Positions 1-12,000 of a DNA stretch of 26,387 nt are shown piece by piece. The notes beneath the pieces were generated by a model that saw nothing but the letters and a program-made list of their open reading frames with translations, was not told the DNA's origin and did no database searches. The stretch is from a virus. The translations under genes and the position numbers were made by a program. Where the stretch lies: the IMG/VR virus record IMGVR_UViG_3300009507_000102, positions 1-26,387 of that record, one strand, 5' to 3'. Numbering within the stretch: the first letter of the stretch is position 1; every line of letters begins with the position of its first letter.

Positions 1-3000
1 TACGTCACCTTTTAGTGTTTTAAGAAAATTGCGTTGATGTGTAGTGTTAATGCCAGCACCGTTAGGATCAGTCATTAATTCAAATGTTCTTGCAGTTTTC
101 TTTGCCCATTCATCTGGTACTGCTAGTTGTCCGCCTACTGCTCCTGCAACAACAAGTTTCAATCCGTTAACAGTTAATGCCCTGTCAAACACTGTACCAT
201 TGTTCTCAGCAATTAATGCACCATTGTTATATTCTGGATCGGCAACTCCTCCAGGAACTGCTGGAACTGCTGGAACATAACCTTCTCTAGATTTAACTGT
301 AACAATAGTGTGGTATCCTGCCGGATCTTGACTAAACGGAGCCTTTGATAATTCATAACTACTAGAAGAACCATCTGCTACTATTTCGTCGATTGTTACT
401 TGACTAAATGACTGTATTTCATTATCAAATAATCCGTATTGTATTAGTCTACCAGATTCTGGCGGTTGAACAAATCTTAATACACAATTACCCGATACTT
501 CATAAGTGTTGTCTGATTCAATTAATTCATATGCTAAGTTGTCACCGTTTACAGTTACATATGCTTTTATTGTATCACTATATCTAATATTAGTTAAAAA
601 TTCTTGTGTACTACCGTCTGCTTCAAATTCATCATAATCTAATATATTTTCTCCTGCAATGCCCATAGTCATTATTACAATGTTATCACCAATGGCAGGT
701 GCTTCATAAAATATTATTTTATTGTTATCAAAATCAATTTTATATTTTGTCTTTCCAAATACTACATTAAGATTAATTTTAACAATAACACTTTCATATG
801 AAATAGGTTTTTGTCTTAGATCAAATTCTGTTGTTAATCCATCACCTTTAAATATATGACTTTGCATTAAACTAGAACCACTGACTGGTCTTTCGTAAAC
901 TGTAATATCTAAAGTATCAAGCACTTGTCCTGGAACAGTTTCTTCTGGACCGCTACTTGTTGTCGGTGTTACAAATCCATCACCATCAACGTTGATTTCT
1001 TCTGCTTTAATACCTAATGCTGTTGTATATGCTAAGTCACCGCCTGTAAGAGCTGTATCAAAACTTTCTTCGTTAGGAGCAAGAGATCCGTCTGATGTAG
1101 ATCTACGAATTGTTATAATCTCAGCTGGCGGGTTATCTCTCCAGTCTGAGTTAAGTTCTGTAAGGTAATTATAATATCCTGTTTGATTTTCAAATGTAAA
1201 TGTATCAGTTACTCCGTCACCTGTAACAGGTGCCATAAATGCTTTCTTGTTTGTTAAATTATCAGCACTAGTAGTTCCGTCCCAAGCATCGTCATCTACA
1301 CGTTGACCGTTAATGTAAACATTATATTTTACGCCTGATTGTAAAGGAGAACTTAAATTAAACACTAATGTTGACCCATCTGTTTCAAATGTTTCTTCAT
1401 CAAATGATTGATCAAATATGTCCCAAGCACCAGCATACCAGTTATCAGTATCCCATCCTGTAGGACCTGCAAACTCATAACTCTTAACTTGAACTCCGCC
1501 GTAGTCAACACCTTCCATTAACTGAGTAATATCTTTTCCTATTTGTCCACTTGTTGGATTATAGAATAAATTTATTCTATCTTGCGCATCTAACAAGTCT
1601 ACAGCTTTTTTATAACTAATACTAACTTGCGAAAGATTTGCTGGAGGATTATTAAATGTTATTCTGCCATAATACTTGTCAAAACCGTTTTCTGTATTAA
1701 TATAATTTTTATACTGATATTGACTATTTAATATTAACTCGCCGTTAATTGTAATTTCAATAGTATTAGTTCTCATGTCCATTGGCCATTTAAGATCAAA
1801 CTGTGAATTACCACCTGTTCCATTAAACTGTTCTGTTTCGTTTAACTGAGTAATAAAAAATGTTCCACTAACTCTATCAAATTTTACAGTGGTATGCATT
1901 GATCTAACTAGACCATCACCTATTTTAGCTGAAACTATTGCTGCTGTTCCGCCGTCTGCTAGAGAACCGTTTACTGTTATCTCTGGAGCTACAATGTAAC
2001 CACTGCCAGGGTCTGTAATAACAATCGAAGATATTTTTCCTCCTGGGCCTAAGGATGCTTTTGCTGTGGCATTACCTTCAATAACTAATTTAGGAGCACT
2101 AGTGTATCCTGATCCTGGATTAGCTATTGATATTTCAATAACTTTGTAGGAAGCATTATCTATCCAATGCTTGTTTGGGTATGTATCATAATTGTCAAGG
2201 GTTCCTGACAAAAATCCGTTAAGAACACGAACATCACTAACTTCAATTGATTCAAGTGCTTGACTATATCTTGGAGGATTATCAAAATCACTTACTGAAC
2301 TTGACGAGTTTTCAACTGTTCCATAATTAGATACATATTCTCTAACTTTAGATTTATAAGGCTTAACTTCATTAATATAACTTTCATAACTTTCAAGACT
2401 GTCACTTTTGTAAGTAACACGATTGCTTAGTTTTCCGACATTATGTTTTGCTTTTACAAAACTTGTTTTAAATGCCCAATCAACATATCCTTGTTCTGCA
2501 AATACATAACGCAAACTTGCAAAGAATAGTTTGTTATATTCTTCTGATAAGTTATCAACTAAAATTTTATCTCTTAACGCTTCTAATATAATTCTTGTTT
2601 CTGCAATTGGCTGACTATCAAAAAATTGTGTGTCAAAAGTTTGTGTGTCAAATCCAACACGACTCATATTAAAATTGTACAAGTTTTCACTTAATTGTAT
2701 AGTACCATTTTGTTTACCAATAGTTTTATAATTAACAGTATAATCTACAGTTTCTTGATTATCTATTTTTTGCAATAACAGCCATCCTTCTGTGCCGATA
2801 TTTAAAATTTTAATAACATCACCAAACTGATCGTCTAGGCCTTGTAATCCATAGCTTTGATTAATTACATGATCAATTTCAGTAAATTCGTTATAACCAG
2901 TATCGTACCAATCACAATAATACCAATACTTTGTAACATCATACGCTTGACTATTGATTCTATCCCAGTCTCTTGCAACAAAATCTCTTTGATATAACGC

Positions 3001-6000
3001 CCAGTTGCCTCTAATGTTAGAGTCTGCATTTACTAATACTGTAAACGGACGTACTTTAATTGATGTAGTTTCATCATAGTTATAACCTGTAGAAATTACA
3101 TTTACTTCTGTTATTTGTCCAGCTGTATTAATTACTATCTCAAACTCAGCATTAGTACCTATACCATTAAGCTGGTATGTTGGTGCTACTTTATATCCTC
3201 TGCCAGAATTTATAATATTAATGCGGACAATTTTTCCGTCTTCAATAACAGGTTCTAACTCTGCTGTAATTAATCTTGATATACCTACAAATTGTAAATC
3301 AATTTCTGTATCTACAGCTACATCATAATGCTGTGAAATAATTGTTGGTGCTGGATCAAAATCATTTATTGCTGAAATATCTTTTTCGTCTACAACCAAA
3401 TTACTTTTTAGAACTCTATTAGTACGCTCAACTAGTTGTTTTAGAGCTTCTACTTTATTAATAAACCAACTCTGTCTAGGCTTGTTAAAAATTCCATATC
3501 TTAAATTTGGACTTAAATTTGGATCAGGGACTGGTCTTGATTGCTTGTCGTAGCCAACTAAACTATCAAACCATTTTTGTTCAATTTCTTTATGAGGAGT
3601 ACTTGATGCAAGACCTTCAGCTAATATCTGATATTGATTATGAATATTATCATACTTGTTACTGTATGTCCAATATTGAATATTTAATACAGTATCGGTA
3701 TCTTTAATTAAAGAATCACAGTTATGTAAAGCAAAAGAACTACTATCAAACAAACTAATAAATTTATAACCTTGACCGCTTGGATCTTCAATCAGTTTAG
3801 CAATAGTTGCTACGCTAATAGTTCTGCCTGGAATATCTGGCGCTGAAGTTTTATTTTTAACCCAATAATAATAGTACGTTGTAAATTTCTGTGCAATACT
3901 ATCATAAACACGTTGTTTTGTATATACACCTTCACCGTATTTTGTAACTCCAGAAACTCCTTTACTTTCTCCTTCGGGCTGTGCAGAAAGTCTATCCCAT
4001 TCTTTAGGAGCTAGTGTAGATTCAACCCATTCGTAAACATCAATGCTTGATCCTTCAAACAATTCATTAAAGTTATTATTCTTATATGTTATATTACCTT
4101 CTAAATATGTATTTAAAAATTTAGCTGTTGATAAATCCCACCATACTTGTCCAACATACTTTTTACCCCATGATTCAGTCTTATCAACATCAACTAATGA
4201 TGTTCCAGTATCATAGGTTGCTGGGTCATAGATAGTTTTCCAACGAATTTCTTGATCGGCTGAGCCAGCAATTTTACCTTGTACTGGATCAATGTAATCT
4301 AAATTTTCTAAAATAATGTTTTTATCTCTATCATAAAGCATTATTCGTTTTATTTTATCAACGTCAACTGGTTTTCTAGGAGATCTATAAGACTCCCATA
4401 CTTTAGAACCTTCAGGTCGTCTGTAATCAAGTATTAGTCCTGGTTGGTCTGTAGATACGCCACTAACTTTATTATCATAAAGAGGTAAACTTACATACAG
4501 GTGATTATTTTTAGCTGTGATATTTCTACCAAAATATCGTATGTTAGGATCATTAAGATCTAACTTCTGACCAAATATTAAACTATCTTGAATTCTGTCA
4601 TAAACATATACTACTCCATTAGTAGCTATAATATTTTTAAATGATGTAAACCCGTTGTCAAAGGTTGTTTCTGTTGTTCCTGCTGAATTAGGATCTAGTA
4701 AATATTTTTCGCCAGGCTTAATGCTTTCAGGATACAATCTTCTTTGATATGTATCATACTGTGTTGTGTCATCGCTGTTTGCGCTGAAAGCACTTACATA
4801 TAATATATTACCGTCAAAATCAATGTTGCCGCCGAATTGTTCGCCTCTTACAGGATTAGAACTTGTTAGTGTTTGAGTTAATTCAAACTCTCTTACACTA
4901 GCTTTAGGATTATATGTGTAAACATATACTGTGCCTAATTCTTCACCATCTACTGTATTAGAATTAGGAGCAGATATTGCAATCATTGAACCGTCTTGAC
5001 TTACACTTATTTGTGTTCCAAATCCGTCATTAACTTGTGTTGCTTCAAATTCTTGATATTTTTGATAGTTATCATTTACATTTCTATAAACAAGTACTTT
5101 GTTTGGTAACCCAGTGTATTCAGCTGTAACTACTAATACATCACCGTCATCACTAATATCAAAGTCTTTACCAAACGAGGTTAAACTAGTAGCATCAAGT
5201 TTTAATGATGAGTCGTTATCAAAAACATTGTCAGTATTATTTGGTATAAATCCAACATAGTCTATACTTTTAATACTATCATTTGTTGCTAATTCCCAAT
5301 CTAGTATATCAAAACTATCGCCTGCAGCTATGTTAGTTTGTGCAATATAAAAATTTCCGTCATTAAATACTATTTCGTTTAAGTAATATGATCTATCTGA
5401 GCTAAATGATCCTTTATACCTTTTATCTTTAGCTAGTTCCCAATTGTAATTTATTCCTTCTTCATCTGTACCTTGATTTACAAAATATATTCTTCCTGGA
5501 TTTGCTTCGGTTCCATTTCCTTCACAGCCAATAAATGCTTTATATAAATCATTACGCTTGGCTATTTTAATATTAGAACCTATTCGTAATCCATCAATCT
5601 GTTCAGGTACAATAAATGACCCTACAGGTGTAAATGTACTTACATTCTCTCTAACATACACAGAATACATACCGTAGTCATTTAATGGTAATGCAGTTCC
5701 GTTTGCATCAACTGGAACTCTATATACATTTTTCCAATCTAAATTTACAGAAGATGGAATATTTGATTCTGTTGGCAGTCCAAATAGTGTAGTGTCTTTG
5801 TAGATAATATATTCTGCACCAATAATAGTGTCATTAGTAGGAACTTCATCAATTTCTGCATCAAGTCGGAATACACAAAGTCCTCCTATACCTAATGAGT
5901 CACTACCTAACGAAGTACTATTAATTCCACCAAGGGGTCTTGTAACATTATACACAGGAGATGGATTAGTAGGTATTCTCAACATTTCGATAGTAGACGG

Positions 6001-9000
6001 AACACCGTGATCATTTCCTAACGACCAGTTACCTTGAACATTTTTAACAAAAATAGTTGCATCTCTTGAATCTCTTTGATAAAACGCTATCTGTGCTGTT
6101 GCTCCAGTAGTAGTATCTCTTACAAATTGATCAACTAATGGTTCATAGTATTGTCCAAAATCATCAGGCTCGTCTAATGAGAACTGAATAAATCCGTCCC
6201 ATACATCATATAATGTGTGGGTTTTGTTTGTTTCAAAATAGTTTATTCCAGATGGAGTAATATCAACAAATGATTGATCAGTTAAGTTTGGAAGATTTAT
6301 TACTCGCAATCCAACAGAGTCATTTGACGTATCTCCCGGGCCGTTAACAGTAAGAATATCAGTAAGTGTTTTAGGAGCTCTTACTACAAATAAGTCACTT
6401 TTAATAATGTCAAAATTGCCATATGCTCCGGGTTCTCCTTCTGACGTAAGTGTTCTAATATAACTGTTAATATTATTGTCGCCTTGGAATTGTTCAGTAT
6501 TGTTCTGATCGTAAATATTGCCGCCTGCTGCTGTAATTGTTTCTTTACCTGAAGGAACAATATTATAAATTGCTAATGCTCGTCCTTCATCCTCAATTAC
6601 AGTACCTGTTGCTACTGTCTCAGGAAGATTAAACCACCAGTAACCGCCTAGGTCATCTGATGTATCTAGTTGAGCTAATTCTTTAGGAGCATTACGTACA
6701 TATTGTCCAAGAAATTCGCCTGTCTCTAAGAATAAAGATTCTGTTGGTTGCCAGGCGCCTACGCTGCCTCCAATATAGATAACACAGCTTGGACCTTCTT
6801 GATAAAGGTATTCTACATATCCAAACACACCTTGTGATTCAACTTGATCGCCGATACTTGGTAATAATGAAAACGCATCTACATATAATACTACATCAAT
6901 TTTCTTGTGTATTACTAATCCACTTTCTAAAAATGCTTCAGTTACTTGTGGAACTTGTCCATCAAATGGAGCTCTATATAAGTCACCCGGAGCATTACTT
7001 TGATTAGCTGTTGTATTAGCATACCAATCTAAATAAACAGTATCACCTGAACCTGTTGCATTATATTGATCTCTACCAGCTCTAACTAAAATATGATCTG
7101 TTTGAGTATTTGTAAAAGGATAATTTCCTGTAATTAAATTATTAAATTCTATTTCGCCGCCAACAATATTGTTATCTTGGAATATTTCAACCATTGCTGT
7201 AAAGCTACCAAACGGTTGTGATAAACTAGCACCTTGTATATCTTTTACTGCTTCCCATAATTGCTCATCGTACGAAACAATTTCTGTATTTTGATAATCA
7301 GTAGTTAAATCATATGGTCCTTTAAATTTAGTTTTTACATTTGAACTATTAGGAGATCCAACAACTAGATATTTTCCATCTGAACTAATACCAAGTCCTT
7401 TACCAAATCCTTTTTCTAAATCTGCAAGAGCCTGTATTGGTTCAACAATTTGTGTAAATTGGAAGTTTTGACTATTGCCGCCTCTAGTATACACAAATAC
7501 TTTTCCGTCTCCTGGAACAGGATCACGATTTTCATCAAGTGTACCACTAAGTGGTGTTGCTACAGCCATTGTAACGTTTCTGCTATCAATAGCTATATTA
7601 TCTGAATAACTATTAAACGATGCTCTGTCATCACCTTCTATTTTTTGCAATAAATTAAATGGTTGATTATTTTTAATAACTGTCCATTGGTTATCACCAG
7701 CATTGTCAATCCATAATAAACTACCTTTGTCAATGCCTGCTTGAGAAATTGCATTTGCTTGTTTAAGATCTTCTGCTCTAGCCAAAACAAACTTAGTTAA
7801 AATTCCTCTACATTGACTAATATCAGAAATTACTTTATCTGTTTCAATAATAAGTTTGTTTACACTAATTTTTAGTACTTTAAAGAAACCAGTAACATCA
7901 ACAGTTGTTTGATTTGCTATTGGATATGTACTATCCTCAGTAGCATAACTTGTTTCAATAAGATCGTAAATACCAACAATGTCACCTACATTAATGTTAG
8001 ATACTGATGTGTTTAATGTAAGCACAAACTGGTTCTTGTCTTCGGCACCAATACTAATTGCTGTAGCATTTCCAGTAATACTTGTAATAATATATGATGA
8101 ATTTTTATGCTGATAAACTGACCAATCACCATTTCTGTTACCAACCCAAACATATTCGTTATTTTTGATATCACTAAAGTTTTTAGTAACAATATCATTA
8201 TAATTTGCAACTATAGCAGATACGTCTTGGGTATGTGTGTAACCCGGTGTTGTTGTAAACTGTGGTAAATCATCAGTTACTGGGAAAGGTGTGTTATTAT
8301 AATTATTAGGTTTTTTGTATAATTCAAAATCTGAAATTCTATAAGTTAAGTCAGTTTCATCCCCGGTAATATTATTAGTAAGAACAAATGGTTGAGGATT
8401 ATATCTAATTTTAGATTCATCTAATTTAAATTCAACTTCGTCGAAGCCCTCACTTGCACCATATTGACTTTGTTTAATAGCCCACTCTTCATAGAAATCA
8501 ATACTTTCTTTATCGGCTTCACTTAGTACATCAAATAATTTATTAAGACTATTTAATGTACCCTTTTCTTTAATCATTCCCTGATAAAATTTATATTGAC
8601 TTACATCATCGTTAATAATATTTGCTAGATAATCTCTATTTTGATACCCAATCAAATGCTGTGCAAACTTTTGTTGTTCGACATCAAAGTTATCTGTATC
8701 TAAATCATAGAAGTCAGTAAATTGAGTTGTTTTATATTCAAAGTTAGTAAGCAATTTGCTTTCTGGTTTTTGATCAAGTCTTGTCCAATAAGTGTTATCG
8801 AATATTTTTGTTCCAACTACTTTTGAATTTGCACTATAATAAAATTGCTTATGTTTAACTAATGCACCAATGCTATAATCAGTCCAAGATTCCCAATCAG
8901 TAACAATTGCTTCATCGTAAATGAATCCAGGAACATTTAAACTTCCGTCCCAGTCTGTTGTTCTATAACCCAATGAACGTATTCTATCTTGTCGATAACC

Positions 9001-12000
9001 TGTTGGTGGCTGATATATTACATCACCAAACACTGTTGTATTATCTAATAAAACAATATGTTCTTTTCTTATTATCGGTATTTGTACAGCATAAACTCCG
9101 TCACCGGTTTTTCTTGGACGTATTTTAAATTTATTTGCATCTTGTCTACTTATTCTTGTAAACTCTTCAGAAAACTTAGTACCGTCTGATTTTAATAAAC
9201 TGTAACCATAAAAATTATCAAAGATGTTATCAACTGTAGAATAACTAGTTTCAAAATTTATTTCATCAGCAACAGGGCTTAAAGTAATAAGTGCTCCTTC
9301 ACTCCAGTTCTGTGTACTCCAGAATAAAAACTCTCTACAACTATTTTTCCAATCAGATAATACTTGATCTTCGCCATCATAGTATTCAAAACGGAACCCT
9401 TGTTCCATCAACCATTGTTCATAACCTAATAAAAAGTCTACAACATCTTGTATTGTATCTAAAGAAGAACCATAAGAAAGTGTTTCCTCTTCTTGAGTAT
9501 TAAATCTTTCTTTAAAGATTGCATCAGCACCTCCACTAGTAGGCAACTTAGGAAGTTTACTAAATTTTTCTGTATCAAAATTTGATGAAGCTGTGTGAGT
9601 TTCTAATACCGAATAATAATTGTTTAAGTATTGAACAATTTTTCCTTTAACATACGTTTTACCTGTATCCCAATCACTAAAACTTTCTGATATTCCGCCA
9701 ATATTAACAATAATATCTCTGTTTGAACTAAAAGGACGGTACCATTTAAATATTGGATTTTCTTTGTTATAACCTCTTATAACAAATCCATTAGGTTGTT
9801 TTTCTATAATGACACCGCTATAATTTATAGTTTTTATTGGTGAACTGGTATGTAATAAAATATTATAATTTTCTTCTGGAATAAAAACGTTGCCACTATT
9901 TAATGGTGTTCTAGATTCTAAAATTAATTTAAATTTAGATTTATCTGTAAAGCCACCTAATTTAAATGCTAGACAATTTTTAATAGAAGTTAGTTTACGT
10001 TTGTAATCAGTAAAGTTTGAAGTTATAGTGCTAGCCATAAATGCTGAAACATAATTTACTAGCCCTGATGTTAAAACTTGTGTTTCTTCTTGAGACGTAT
10101 TTGGAAATACTAAATCTGCTAACGTTAGGTGTTTCATTGTTGGCTTGTAAACTAAATGACCAACTGTATTTCTAATTTGTCTAGATCTATCAAATCCTGC
10201 TGAGAGTAAAGAACTAGGTGAGTTAATCATCCAACTTGTTAAGACTGCAAATGGAAATTCAGAACTTTGAACCCATACATTTTCAATAGGTGAGTTATCA
10301 CCAAAGTTAAACGGTGCATTTAGCCCGACACTTGCAAATCTTTGTACAGCATTTGAATCTGATGGACTTATTAAATTTCCGCCAGCATCAACAGGAATAA
10401 AATCTAATAATCCTGGGCGAGCATATTTTCTGTTAATTGTAAATTGTTGTGTTGCTGATCTAATAATTCCTGATTGTAGATCTTCCCATAGTACTAAGTT
10501 TTCATTTGTATAAGGTGCAGGTCCATACTGTGTTTCCCACCAAGTTGGCTTAATTGTAAAACCTAACATTTCCCAAGGATGTGTATGTGGTCTGTCAGTA
10601 TCAAATATTTGTCTATATGCACCTCTCCACCATCCAGCTAATTTTTCGCCTGTAGGAGAATTCATATTTGAATAATTCCAACTAAAGGCATCTACTCTAT
10701 CATAATATTTGTGATAAGTATAATCTTCGTCAATTAATTCTAACCACTGAATGAAATCAGTAATCATTGGCTGGTAAACATCTTTCCTAGTAAATTTTGT
10801 ATCTCTAAACGTACTAGGCATATAATCATGAATATTAAATATTGCAGGATCATACTGCATTTTAATGTTATTAAATATTCTTTTTTCTAAATCTAAAATT
10901 AATTCGTCTCTGTAATCACCAAATGCTTTTGTTAAGCTACTATCATGACCTTTTATCATTGTCGGTGAAGAACTGTAAGTAGTATCCTCGAAAATTTCCG
11001 GAACATGCTTTGGAAATAGCCCTAGCTTTGTTGGTGTTTCGGGAATATACGTTCCATTAGTATTTTCATATTCATTAATTTCTAATTTGTCACCAAACTG
11101 TTTAGTTACTGTAACATCTAAATAACCTTCACTATTAAACACATAGTCTTTATTGTGTACTAATTGTGTTCCATTTAGATATACAGTTACAGAACGAGTA
11201 CTTAACTCATTTAATAAAAATGGTTTTGTAAGCGCATAAAATCTAGTACCTACATCTTCAATAGTTATTGACGTTGTAATTGCAGCACCAAAACCTACCA
11301 TATCCGAAAAGTAAAATGGCATAGTGTTTATTTTATCTTTGGTTAAATCTTCAATAATTGCATCAACATGTTGTCTTACTGTACCGTTAAACGGTAATGC
11401 TTCGGCACTTTCTAAGAACATTCTTTTAAATTTACTATATTCCTTTTTAGCAAATCTTAAAGATTTAATCATGTTCGATTCTCTATCTAATGTAGAAAAC
11501 ATTGCAAGATTTAACGGAGCAGAATGTTTAATAAATTTTCTTCCGTAAACACTTAATCCATGTAAATCTCTTAGATTGCTAACTCCCGGAAATACTCCAC
11601 TAAACATTGGAGCATTTTCAGTAATACTGTTAACATGGTCTGTAACTTCACCTAGTGTAAATGTTTGTACATTTTGGTTAAGCGGATTCTTTTCTAAATT
11701 TGGAGCAATTTCATAGTAACCATTGTCATTCTTAAGTTCAGAAGAAGATGCTTTAATTATAATGTTTGCATTAGTAGCAGGCTTTTTCAAAAAATTAACT
11801 GACTTTACTTTATCTGAAGTACTAACTAATTGATAGTCTGTTCCTTCATATACAATGTTGTTATCAACAAAAACATTAACAGTTAGATCTTCTACAAATG
11901 CACTGTTGTTATAACAATTAACTGGGTAATTAATTTTTGATCCATCATTAACATATTGAAGTATTATTTCTTGACTACTAGTATCGCTGGCTTTAACATA

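Noticed and set aside
44-280. Plus-strand open frame in the first 300 bases
   Set aside because: It lies opposite the giant minus-strand gene and its low-complexity wording is what the antisense of that gene gives; no ribosome site was seen.
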